Shown one piece after another: positions 1 to 8,373 of a stretch of 20,161 bases of DNA. This stretch comes from Parvularia atlantis (Eukaryota > Opisthokonta > Rotosphaerida). Made by a program: the position numbers and the translations under genes. The notes below the pieces were generated by a model. The model worked only from the letters and a program-made list of their open reading frames with translations. It had not been told where the DNA came from and did not search any database. The stretch lies in contig CALSCO010000241.1 of assembly GCA_943704415.1 (NCBI GenBank), forward strand, positions 1 to 20,161, given 5' to 3'. The first letter of the stretch is position 1; each line of letters begins with the position of its first letter.

Positions 1-21
1 GGGGGGTGGCTCGCTGGCGTG

Positions 22-1419
22 TCACTCCTCGTCATTCATGTGCTCGAAGAGGTAGTTGGCCGCGAGGGCCTCGTTCTTGTCGCACGCAAAGTACGCCTCG
101 AGCACCCTGCTGCGGTCGAAGCCGAGGCGCTCCAGCTGCGCGCCCGCGCGTGCGCGTGCTGTTTGTGCGTGCCGCCCGCGCCCGCTCCGAAACGCACCCG
201 CTCGATCGCCTCCTTCTCCTCCTGCGTCACCTCGATCACGGGCGCGCCCGCGCCCTCGTCGTCGCCCTCGGCCAGCAGCTGCAGGAACTCTTGCTGGTTG
301 TCGTTGATCAGCTGGAGCAGCGCCGGGTTGGACTGGCCGATCTGCTGCAGCAGCGGCTGGAGCAGCGCCGGGTTGTTGGCAACGACCTGCCGTAGTTGTT
401 GGAACTGCGGCTGGTTGCGCAGGAAGGCGAGCGCGCCTGCGTTTTTTTCTATGAGCAACCCGTGGCGGCAGGCTGCGCGGTGCCAGGCGCGCACCGGTCG
501 GCTGTGCGCCCTGCGGCGGGAACAGGTTGGGCATCTGCAGCGGCGCGCCCCCGCCGGTCACCGCCGGCGGCGTGGTCGTGGGCGCGGCCGTGCGCTGCTG
601 CTGTGCTGTGTGACGCGTCACCCGCATCGTCAGCGACGGCAGCGCGCGGCACAGGCGAGGCGGCACGGAACGCACGCTGCGCTGCCGCCTGCTGCTGCTG
701 CTGGGCGGGCGGCGCGGCCGCGGCGGCCTGGAGGTGCGCGGGGATGCCCTGTGCGCGTGCGCGCGTGTGTGTCAGCGGAGGCACGGCACGCGAGCACCGC
801 GGTCAGGCACACGCACGTCAAACAGGTACTCGACGGCGCGGTCGGGGTTGTTGAACGCGGCCCTGAGCGCGCGCTCAACCTGCGGGCGCTCAAAGCCCAT
901 CGCCATCAGCTCCATCACCGTGCTCTCGCGCGCCTGGCCGGTGACGAGGGCCGATGCATCGACGGCCGCGGCGGGTACTGCGGCTGGCTGCTGTTGCTGC
1001 TGCTGCTGGGCGGGTGCTGCGGCCGGCGCGGGTGCTACGGCCGGCGCGGCGGCGGTGGTCGGAGGAGGCGCGGCGGCAGCAGCGGCGGGCTTGGCCGGGG
1101 CGGCGGCGGGGGCGGCGGCAGCGGGAGCGGCCGAGGGCGCCTTGGTCGCCATGAAGACGATGAACGAGGTCTCGGTCAGCTTGAGCTCGCCCACGGTCTG
1201 CTCGTCCGTCAGCACGCGGCCGGCGAAGATGAGCTTCTGCTGCGCGGGGCTGCCGAGCTTGTGCACGGCCTCGAGCTGCTGCTTGAGCTCGCTGATCTGC
1301 ACCGCGCGACGGCGCATGTCGGCGCCCTGTGCCGCCTCCGCCCCTCGGCGCACCTTGGTCGACGGCTCCAGGTCGAGCTCGAAGGCCTTCTGCTGCAGGT
1401 TCTTGACGACGACCTTCAT
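22..1419 (-). CDS. RAD23: RAD23 ubiquitin receptor / nucleotide excision repair protein
   Basis: Six exons: 1419-1354, 1296-817, 748-676, 605-495, 436-198, 135-22; all junctions keep frame and give 360 aa. Family role: shuttles polyubiquitinated proteins to the proteasome and, with XPC/Rad4, recognises damaged DNA. Seen in order: N-terminal ubiquitin-like domain (about 1-72, starting [10 protein letters not shown]), an Ala/Pro/Gln-rich linker, UBA1 (about 145-182, with [10 protein letters not shown]), a second low-complexity linker, the STI1/XPC-binding domain (about 245-300, [20 protein letters not shown]) and a C-terminal UBA2 (about 324-360, [18 protein letters not shown]). This is the complete family order and near the usual length. 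All five introns start GTGCG. Intron 1 (57 nt) has a length divisible by three and no stop, but splicing it gives the better ubiquitin-like fold. The start is the ATG directly before the ubiquitin-like domain. It diverges from the COX9-like gene. Confidence 0.95.
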
Positions 1420-1600
1420 CCCCTCAGTGCTCTGTGCGTGCTGCGCGCGCGCGCCTTCAGCGCCGACGTGGCACGGGGCGAACGTCACACGGCGGGCGAC
1501 AGGCGGGAAAGAGGGCAAGCTACACGTCAGCCTGCCTCTGTACATACTGTGCATCACCGCGGCTAGCTATCCAACCCTATCACGCGCGTAGGCACTGCTC

Positions 1601-1670
<70 letters not shown>

Positions 1671-1746
1671 CGCCCGTTCTCGTCTCGTCTCGCAGCTCAC
1701 GACGCACGCGCGCGGCGCACAGCACACGCAGGAGCGGGGCAGCAGC
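1420..1746. promoter_or_regulatory. Divergent promoter spacer, RAD23 / COX9-like
   Basis: This 327-bp spacer lies between the two opposed start codons and must hold both promoters and 5' UTRs. Its most striking content is the CT microsatellite at 1604-1668, nearest to the COX9-like gene. I see no convincing TATA box and no coding potential; open frames across it have poor third-position GC. Confidence 0.55.
1604..1668 (+). repeat. (CT)n microsatellite, about 65 bp
   Basis: A pure CT/TC dinucleotide run lies about 80 bp upstream of the COX9-like start codon. It makes a perfect polypyrimidine/polypurine tract. Such tracts can act as promoter elements (GAGA-like) or adopt H-DNA; here that is only a possibility. 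Confidence 0.97.
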
Positions 1747-1917
1747 ATGGCCGTCCCCGTGATCAAGGGCATGGCGGCGCGCGGGCTGCAGATGCACCTG
1801 GGCATCGCCTTTGTGGTCGGCCTCGTCTCGGCCGAGGCGTGGACGTGGTCCGCGCGCGAGCGCCAGACCAAGCTCCGCAACTTCTACAACAAGCTGGAGG
1901 CGAGCACGGCGCAGTAG
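1747..1917 (+). CDS. Cytochrome c oxidase small subunit, COX9/COX6C-like
   Basis: Single-exon 56-aa protein with ATG at 1747 and TAG at 1915. It begins MAVPVIKGMAARGLQMHL, continues as one hydrophobic helix (about residues 17-34), then a charged tail with a NFYNKLE segment. This layout matches the fungal COX9 (subunit VIIa) / animal COX6C family: a short N-terminus with an I-K/T-G-M-x-R-R-G-like motif, a single inner-membrane helix and a basic C-terminal FY-x-K/E-LE segment. Family role: structural subunit of mitochondrial complex IV. The assignment rests on pattern and length since the protein is tiny. Third positions are almost all G/C, supporting coding. It has no intron, unlike most neighbours. 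Confidence 0.68.
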   Translation: MAVPVIKGMAARGLQMHLGIAFVVGLVSAEAWTWSARERQTKLRNFYNKLEASTAQ

Positions 1918-2143
1918 ACGCGGTGCGTCCGCGCGTGTGCACCGTGCGTTGCTGATGCGCGCGTGCCGCGCCAGCCTTACTCATGTGGGCGGGCCGTTGG
2001 CCCTCTCTTTGCCCCCTTCCCCTCGCCGTCCTTCGTCGTTCGCATTTCCCCCCCCCTCGTCGCGTGTCTCTCGCCGTGTGTCGCGCGCAGCGGACCATCG
2101 GCAGACAGGCAGCGGGGGTGGCGTTGTGCACACAGAAAGCAGC

Positions 2144-3070
2144 TCACTCGGCCGTGACGTCGTTCCCGTCCGCGCCCTCGTTCTCGGCCGCGAGATGCGC
2201 CATGAGCTGCGTCGCCACAGCCTGCGCCGCAGGTGGGGAGATTATTCCCTCGTACTCTTCCGCCCTCGCGCGTGCGTTGCGCGCACGTTCGCCTTCGCTG
2301 CCGCCGTCTGCAGCTCGTCCACCTGCGCCTGGAGTGCGTCCGCGATGCCCTGGGTCGCCTGGCGCACAGTGCATGCGCGCGTGTGAGCTGCATCGCGCGG
2401 AGAGGGCGGTCGTGGCCGCACCGCGTCGTGGTCCGCGCGTTGCCGCTCGAGCTCGGCGCGCAGCGACTGCACCTCGACCTGCGCCGTGTCTGTCGGCAAC
2501 GCGGAAGGGGCGCAAGGGACACGCACCCCGAGCTCGGCGATGCGCTGTGCTGAGGCCTGCTGCTCCTCGGCGTGCCGCTGCTCGGCCTGCCGCTGTGCCG
2601 TCTGCGTGCGCGCGCGAGCGGTCGTCGGCATCGCAGCGCAGTCTCGCGCGCGCACGCACGCACGTTCAGCGCCTCGATCTGCGCGAGCAGCTCGTCCTCG
2701 CGCGACGCCTTCTGCACGGCGGCGTCACCTGCAGGCACCGCGGGCGAGTTGCTGCTTCATCGTCAGCACCCGCCGGCCGCTCACACCGCTCATACCGCCT
2801 CACCGCTGCGACACGGCCGGCGCGGCCGGCTTGTGCGGCGCGGTGCGGGGCGGGGCGGGCGCGTCCTCGGCCTTGCGCTTGACGCCGGCGCTGCTGTTGG
2901 CGTGCAGCCTGCGGCGAGCCTGAGTCGGGTGGTGCGTGCACCTCACGCGGCGCGCACCGGTCGAACACGTTGCCGGCCTGGCTCGGCCCGAGTGCCGTGC
3001 GTGCCGGCTGCTGCTGCGTCGTGCTGCCGGCGACGACGTTCTCCTTGGCGCGGACAGCGGCGGTCTTCAT
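2144..3070 (-). CDS. Unrecognised coiled-coil protein with KEN and D-box motifs
   Basis: Seven exons: 3070-2958, 2908-2804, 2751-2664, 2601-2527, 2478-2422, 2358-2287, 2221-2144; introns are 48-65 nt, all junctions keep frame, product 195 aa. I do not recognise the family. The N-terminus carries a KEN box (residues 9-11) and an RTALG D-box-like motif (24-28), closely resembling the cyclin B destruction box. A VFDRLH segment and a basic KRK patch (possible nuclear signal) follow. From about residue 89 to 188 the protein is a Gln/Ala/Glu-rich helical coiled coil. Small size, degrons and coiled coil would suit a mitotic or replication regulator (geminin-, shugoshin- or securin-like), but no family signature is visible, so this is inference. 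Five of six introns start GTGCG; intron 2 starts GTGAGG. It diverges from the glycosyltransferase with 43 bp between start codons. Confidence 0.82.
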
Positions 3071-3113
3071 TCGAGCGAGTCGTTGCAACGGTCGCCGTCA
3101 CCGAACCAGCCGC
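3071..3113. promoter_or_regulatory. 43-bp divergent promoter, coiled-coil gene / glycosyltransferase
   Basis: Only 43 bp separate the two opposed ATGs. A perfect 10-bp palindrome, CGTTGCAACG, sits at 3081-3090. Core promoter elements for at least one gene must lie here or within the neighbouring gene's first exon. Confidence 0.6.
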
Positions 3114-3246
3114 ATGGCGCGCAGTGCGATGCGCATCGCGCTGTGGTGCGCCGTGGCGCTGCTGCTGCTCGCCGGGTACCGCCTGGCGACGTCCGAGCCG
3201 CGCGCCGCGGACGACATCGGCGCGGCGATCGGCGACGGCAAGAGCG

Positions 3247-3282
<36 letters not shown>

Positions 3283-4505
3283 ACGGCGGGGCGGCAAGAG
3301 CGGCGGAGCGGCGCGCGGCCGAGGTCGAGGCGCTGATCGCGCGGGCCGAGGCGGTGCAGGCCGACGCGCACGCGGCGCACGCGCACGACACGGCCGAGCG
3401 GCTCAGCCAGCAGCACCACCGCGAGGTGGAGGAGTACGGCGCCGAGACGGTGGAGGACCTGTCGGAGCACGTGCACCCGCACTGCGACATCCTCGCCATC
3501 GTCCCGACCCTGCCCCGCCCCGGCGGCGTCGACTACCTTTCGCGCGCGCTGCGCTCGATTGTTGACGGCGTGGCCGAGGCGCGCGCGGCCGAGGGCGAGG
3601 CCTCGTCGCTGACCGTGCGCGTGCTCGTGTACAAGCCCGCGCCGGGCCAGCACAAGGCGTTCGAGGAGCAGCGCAACTTTTGGATCGAGTCGAACAAGGG
3701 CATGCGCGACGCGCAGCGCGCCAAGATCAGCTTCACCTTCGCCGACCTCGGCAAGCGCCGCATGCTCGACCCCTTCCCGGACCGCCCCGAGCCCGACCAC
3801 CGCAACAACCCCGAGGCCGTGCCCGGCCACGGCGCGCGCCAGCAGAACTGCGACATGCTCTCGGTCGTGCGCTACGCCCTACAGTCGCACGCCTTCCGCT
3901 ACATGCTCTTCCTTGAGGACGATTTTGTCGTGTGCCCGCGCGGGTGGCTGCGCATGGAGCGCGCCCTCGCGCAGCTCGTGGCCTCGCGTGAGCCGCCGCT
4001 GAGCGCGATTGAGTCGGACGACGTGCTCGAGTTCTTGCTCTCGCCCGAGGCCGATGCGGGCGCGCTGCCCGAGTTTATCAAGCCGGACGTGCGCGGGGCC
4101 CTGGCCGCGTTCATGGGCGTGCCCGTGGCCGAGCGCATCCAGCTTGCACCCGTCGTCGCCAAGCAGCTCGCCACGCCCTTTGCCCTGCTCAAGGTCTCGT
4201 ACGGCATGAACGGCCTGCTCTACCACCGCCAGGACGTCAAGGGCTTTGCCGACTTTGTCCAGCGCAACCTCGACCGGCTGCCCATCGACCTCCTCGTCGA
4301 CGCCTATTTCTTCCCCACGCGCGCCGAGCCCGAGCGGCAGCACATGCTCCTGCGGCCGGCTGTGCGGGTCAACTCGGTGCTGATGGAGCACATCGGCCAG
4401 GTGTCGACCTTTGTCGAGCGAAACGAGGCCAACTTCCGCCCGGCCTTCCCGCGCTGCGATGCCTTCGTGACCGTCACGCCGCCGTTTGTTTCGCTGCACT
4501 TGTGA
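3114..4505 (+). CDS. Type II membrane glycosyltransferase, GT54 (MGAT4)-like
   Basis: Single-exon 463-aa protein. A short cytosolic N-terminus and one membrane anchor (about residues 7-24) make it a Golgi-type type II membrane protein. A poly-Gly run (46-55) and a charged stem follow. The catalytic part begins near 125 (DILAIVPTLPRPGGVDYLSR), resembling the first strand of GT-A transferases. EDD at 268-270 in YMLFLEDDFVV fits the metal- and nucleotide-sugar-binding DxD motif. Late motifs LPIDLLVDAYF (389-399) and VNSVLMEHIG (419-428) resemble the PID-W-L-L-D and PSLFQHVG segments of N-acetylglucosaminyltransferase IV. The related GPI GalNAc-transferase PGAP4 is the main alternative. Donor and acceptor cannot be told from sequence. 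The start is the ATG at 3114; an in-frame ATG five codons on is also possible. No intron. Confidence 0.8.
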
Positions 4506-4574
4506 GGCCGCGCGCGTACGTGTGCCACGATTCTAGTTTAGCTTTGCGCAAGGCACTGTCTCTCTGGGTGGATA

Positions 4575-6128
4575 TCACGAGTCCGGTGCGGGCCGCTTCG
4601 AAGCCGGCGCCGGCTCGCCCCGCGGCACCACACGGTCCAGCGGCTCGCCCCACGCGCGCTGCATCCCGTCGAGCAGCTCGGCCGTCGGCGGCCACTTGGC
4701 AAAGCCGGGCTCGTTCTGCAGCACAAACACATGCGAGTCGTGGATCGCGCTAAAGTACATCTCGGCTGCAGCGCGCGCGGTCAGCGCCACACGCACACGC
4801 CAGCGCACACCGCACGGGCACGCACAGTCGTCGACGATGTGCTGCGACCCGTTCTTGTAGGTGTGCGAGCGTGCCGACACGACGCGGTCGGCGCGCCGGA
4901 AGGGCGAGGCGAGCATCTTGCTGATCGCGGGCGTGGGTGGGTTGACCCACTCGGGCACGATCACGCAGAACGAGAGCGGGTTCTTGGACTTGCCGAGCAG
5001 CTGGGCACCACGCGCGTCAGACGCCACTGCGCAGCGCAAGCGCGCGCGCGCGCACGTGGTCGATCCGCTCGGCCATCGCGTACATCGCCTCTTCGTTGAA
5101 CGGCGGGTTGGCCTCGACCGAGCCCTCGACCAGGTCCAGGTCGAAGAACGACCCGAGCGAGCCGAAGAACCGGTCCTGCGCCGGGCGCCTGTCAGACCAT
5201 CGCGACACCGGTCACCGGCTGGCGCGCGCACCGTGTCGGCAAAGGCCGACCCGTACGCCGGGAAGTAGCAGTTGAGCGGCGACGCAAAGCACTCAAAGTC
5301 CACGCCCAGCGCGCTCTTTCGGCCGCGGGCGCGCATGTGGGCACGCTCGGCCCGCGCACCGCGCCCGCGCGCAAAGCCACCTTCAAGTACTTGAAGACGG
5401 ACTCTGGCAGCGCCGCCTGGAACCCGGACCCCTCGTAGCTCTTGGCGCCGAAGAGCGTCTGGTACCTGCACCCGCCCGCTGCGTGAGCCGCGACGACCTG
5501 CCCGCCCGCCGCCCGCACCGGCGCAGCAGACACCACACGCGCGGCAGGAACAGCGACTCGTCGTCCTCGTTCTTGCGGCGGTAGAGCTACCGCGGCGGGC
5601 GTGGGCGCGGCACAGCCAGCCGCCGCGCGGGCGCACCTTGCGCAGCTTGGACCAGTGCCGGATTGCGAGCACGAGCTCCGGGTTGTCCTTGTACGTCATG
5701 CGCACGAAGCGGTCGTAGAGCACCGTCTTGAAGTCGTTGCGCGCGATCGGCGGATCAAAGGTGTTGGTCGTTTGCTGCAAGGCACAACAGTCGGTCGGCC
5801 GCGCTAGCCGGCAGGAAGCGCCGCAGCGCACCCCACGCGGCTGCAGCTCCTGCATCTGCCGCAGCTCGATGTCGGCCGCGTAGTTGAGCCCCGAGATCAC
5901 GTCGGCCACGGCAGGCCCGGCGATGACCTTTCGGCGCGCGTGCGCGTCAGCAGCACCAGCGTGGGCCTCAGGCACGATCGCACCTTGACCTGCACGCGCA
6001 CGTCCTCGCGCAGCTGCGTCAGCCGCTCGAGGTACGTCTCACGCGAGCTGTTGCGCCCCGTCGCGTCGAGCCAGGCGAGCGTGCCAGACGCCGCGCTCTG
6101 TTGCGTCGCCGGGCGCATCAGTGTGCGT

Positions 6129-6211
<83 letters not shown>

Positions 6212-7096
6212 TGCGCGCGCCTGGATCTTGCTGATCGCGTCGGGCGACGCCGCCACGCGCCCGTACTCCTGGCACAGCTTGAGCGAGTTTTGCACAAACA
6301 TGCGCAGGATCTGCTGCGCCTGGATCGCGTTCTGGATGTAGCGCTCCGGCTTGACGTACATCGGCAGCACCTGCAGGCGCGCGGGCGCGCTATGTTTGTT
6401 GCGGCCCAAGCGCACAACAGGCCACGACGCACCTCGTACAGCTGCCGCTCGAGCGGCGACATGCCCTGTGCCGACGCGGCGGGCGACGCGCGGATGCTCG
6501 ACGTGGGCACGACGGGCTCCTGCCGGTGCTCGGACGACACGGAGAACATCTGCGCGCGCGCGCGGTTGAGCGGCGGCTGGCGGGGACGCGTGCGGGAGGC
6601 CACCTGGAACAGCCAGTGGTTGAACGACTCTTTCGGCGCCTGCACAAGAAACAGCTTCTCCTGATGTGCGCATGGATCAGCAGCGAGCACAATGGGCAGC
6701 AGTGGGCCAGGGTTGGCGCACCTTGCACAGACGGTTGTAGTGCTCGCGCAGCCGCTCGACGGCGTCGGCACGCTGCTGCTCGTGTTGCGGGTGCGGATGC
6801 GGCTGCGTCTGCTCGGTGCGGTCACGCGGCTGCTGCGATGGGTGGCTCGGGGCGCGCACCGTGTCGAGCAGCAGCGCCTGCTCGGTTGCGTCGAGCATGG
6901 CGCCATCGGCCGTGCCGACGCAGATCGCGGTACGCGGCGCCTCGGGCCCCGTGAGCACGTCGTGCGACGCGTCCTCGGCCAGCGGCGCAAACTCGGGCGG
7001 GAACTCGTAGAGGGACTTGCGCAGGCCTGGATGGTAGAAATACAGCCGCTTCTGCGACTGGCTGGCCTCGACGTGCCATCGCTGCTGCTGCTCGTG

Positions 7097-7133
<37 letters not shown>

Positions 7134-7236
7134 GATGACGGATGGCGCGGCTGCTGGCCCTGCGCACGCGCCGCGTCACCGCGAGCGAGGCGCGCGAATG
7201 CGGTGCGCGCACATCCAGACGTTGCCGCTTCTCCAT
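4575..7236 (-). CDS. PCIF1: PCIF1/CAPAM, cap-specific adenosine N6-methyltransferase
   Basis: Twelve exons: 7236-7213, 7159-6722, 6660-6433, 6370-5984, 5927-5832, 5774-5637, 5586-5519, 5465-5381, 5315-5232, 5175-5056, 5000-4826, 4765-4575; 677 aa as read (human about 704). Family role: PCIF1 methylates the first transcribed 2'-O-methyladenosine beside the mRNA cap to m6Am and binds phosphorylated Pol II through its WW domain. Seen: a poly-Gln run (18-28), a WW-like domain (36-64) with W36 and the YFY core but Tyr for the second Trp, a helical middle, then the catalytic domain with LLRRYQTLFG, FECFASPLNCYF, FFGSLGSFF, the NPPF motif (539-542) and LQNEPGFAKW. NPPF is intact, so activity is likely. 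Two splicing doubts remain: an 80-bp GT repeat in exon 4 and a possible extra 54-nt intron (6603-6550). Removing the (GT) segment 6220-6098 would give 636 aa. Confidence 0.94.
6131..6210 (+). repeat. (GT)40 microsatellite inside PCIF1
   Basis: Eighty uninterrupted bases of GT dinucleotide lie within PCIF1. Read on the gene's strand it is (AC)40, which in the gene's frame gives alternating Thr-His. The open frame passes straight through into the next conserved-looking segment. It could be coding, or lie in an intron using a GC donor (6220) and AG acceptor (6098), 123 nt and divisible by three. Confidence 0.97.
7100..7132 (-). repeat. (CAG)11 trinucleotide repeat encoding poly-Gln in PCIF1
   Basis: Eleven perfect CAG codons on the minus strand, just upstream of the WW-like domain of PCIF1; three further Gln codons follow after a short break. 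They lie in the gene's reading frame. Confidence 0.93.
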
Positions 7237-7279
7237 TACCGTTACGTACGTAGGCCTAATTTGCAGTTCTGCTTCAGTT
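7237..7279. promoter_or_regulatory. 43-bp divergent promoter, PCIF1 / PH-domain gene
   Basis: The opposed ATGs are 43 bp apart, the same spacing as the pair at 3071-3113. A perfect 10-bp palindrome, TACGTACGTA, lies at 7243-7252, and the spacer is distinctly more AT-rich than the flanking coding DNA. Confidence 0.6.
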
Positions 7280-8032
7280 ATGGCTCAGGAAGAGCGACTC
7301 CGCGAACTGCTCCGGCGACTGGACGCGGCCGGCGCGGCGCTCGCTCGTCCCGGCAGTGCCGCAGCGGGCGGTACGGCGGCGGCGGGTGCGACGACGGCCG
7401 GCGCGGATCTCGCAGGCCTGGTGCGCAGAGCGCCCCCTGTGCGCGCGCTGCTGTCAGTGCCGGTCGCACTCACAACAACAACAGATCGCGGGCGTCGAGC
7501 AGGCCGTGGACCGCGTCAGCGTCGCCATGGGCAAGGGCTCGAGCGTCACTGCTGCTTCACCTGCACCTGCGCCTGCACCTGCGCCTGCACCTACGTCTGC
7601 ACCTGCGCCTGCACCCGCGCCGTCACCCGCGCCGTCACCCGCGCCCACCGCGCCCACCGCGCCCACCGCGCCCGCGGACGACAAGCCCCTGCTCGAGGGC
7701 ACGATGCTCAAGCTCGGCGGCGGCATGTTTGCGCAGTGGCAGCCGCGCCGCATCTGCCTCCACCGCGACCGCCTCGTCTGGTTCCTGCCCGACGGGAGAC
7801 AGCCGCGCAACTCGCTCGCCCTGGCCGACGTCAAGGCGTTCAACAAGCCCGACGAGGCATGCATCCCCCCCCCGTTCTGCGGGCACGCACTCACGCCCCC
7901 GCGCAGAAGCACGCCAAGCGCCCACGCGTGCTCGAGCTCGTCACCGCGCACAAGACCTACAGCCTCCAGGCACCCGACGACGCCGTCTTTGCGGCCTGGG
8001 CCGCGAAGCTCGGCGCGGCGCTGGCCGAGTGA
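7280..8032 (+). CDS. PH-domain protein with N-terminal coiled coil and Ala-Pro linker
   Basis: Three exons: 7280-7420, 7485-7856, 7907-8032; 212 aa. The N-terminus is a short charged helix (MAQEERLRELLRRLDAAG), followed by an Ala/Gly-rich part, a second helix (IAGVEQAVDRVS) and a long Ala-Pro/Ser-Pro/Thr-Pro repeat. The C-terminal 100 residues read as a pleckstrin homology domain: LLEGTMLKLGG, QPRRICLHRDRLVWFLP, the core strands, LELVTAHKTYSLQAPDDAVFAAWAAKL with the typical late Trp in the C-terminal helix. PH domains bind phosphoinositides or proteins at membranes; the ligand cannot be told. Intron 2 (7857-7906, 50 nt) must use a GC donor (GAG/GCATGC) to join the two halves of the PH domain in frame; a GT 18 nt further on gives the wrong frame. 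Specific function unknown. Confidence 0.83.
   Translation: MAQEERLRELLRRLDAAGAALARPGSAAAGGTAAAGATTAGADLAGLVRRAPPVRALLSVPVALTTTTDRGRRAGRGPRQRRHGQGLERHCCFTCTCACTCACTYVCTCACTRAVTRAVTRAHRAHRAHRARGRQAPARGHDAQARRRHVCAVAAAPHLPPPRPPRLVPARRETAAQLARPGRRQGVQQARRGMHPPPVLRARTHAPAQKHAKRPRVLELVTAHKTYSLQAPDDAVFAAWAAKLGAALAE
7560..7675 (+). repeat. Ala-Pro / Ser-Pro / Thr-Pro-Ala coding repeat
   Basis: Degenerate short tandem repeats (units such as gcacctgcgcct, then tcacccgcgccg, then cccaccgcg) encode an extended proline-rich linker between the N-terminal helices and the PH domain. The later units are nearly perfect 9- and 12-bp repeats, suggesting replication slippage. Confidence 0.85.
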
Positions 8033-8149
8033 CTAAGCGATGGAACGTATCTCTATTTGCGAACATGCCGCGGGCTCAGTGCGAGGCACACCAGCGGCGC
8101 GCCAACGGCAGCCGAGCCCTCGGCCAGGCCCAGGGGAGACGCTTAAGTT

Positions 8150-8239
8150 TCACGTAAGTTGGTTGTCGCCGTCGATGAGCAGGCCGTTGCGCATGAGGTA
8201 GGTGATGATCATCGCCGTGTTCATGACCAGCAGGACCAT
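8150..8239 (-). CDS. Candidate 29-aa membrane micro-ORF or last exon
   Basis: A minus-strand frame reads MVLLVMNTAMIITYLMRN and ends LIDGDNQLT before TGA at 8152-8150. Of its 30 codons, 28 end in G or C, the profile of true exons here, while the opposite-strand frame has poor third-position GC. The hydrophobic run of about 16 residues could form one membrane helix. The frame stays open upstream of the ATG for ten codons, so this may instead be the last exon of a gene whose earlier exons lie at 8250-8450 and overlap the RasGRP-like gene's 5' end. I could not place such an exon in phase. No family recognised. Confidence 0.45.
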   Translation of the reverse strand: MVLLVMNTAMIITYLMRNGLLIDGDNQLT

Positions 8240-8373
8240 GTCATTGCGCGACCTGCTCTTCCTCTGCGTCCATCAAAAGCACTGCACGTCTGCCTCAGCA
8301 ACCAGCGCGCAGCGATCGCCGCAGGTGGCCTGCACGTGGCATGGACCAAAAACTCAGCCACGCACTTTGCGCG

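Noticed and set aside
19-1566. A 515-codon open frame on the plus strand across RAD23
   Set aside because: It is the antisense shadow of the GC-rich RAD23 exons; it has no domain, is low-complexity, and its introns-and-all continuity is a by-product of few stop codons at high GC.
6131-6210. Telomeric or centromeric repeat
   Set aside because: It is a simple GT dinucleotide run flanked by PCIF1 coding sequence, not a telomere-type unit, and occurs once.
8159-8373. Extending the RasGRP-like protein upstream in the plus-strand frame
   Set aside because: Third-position GC is poor there and no domain is seen; the 58-nt intron 8383-8440 with a good branch site joins the MAA start to the REM region instead.
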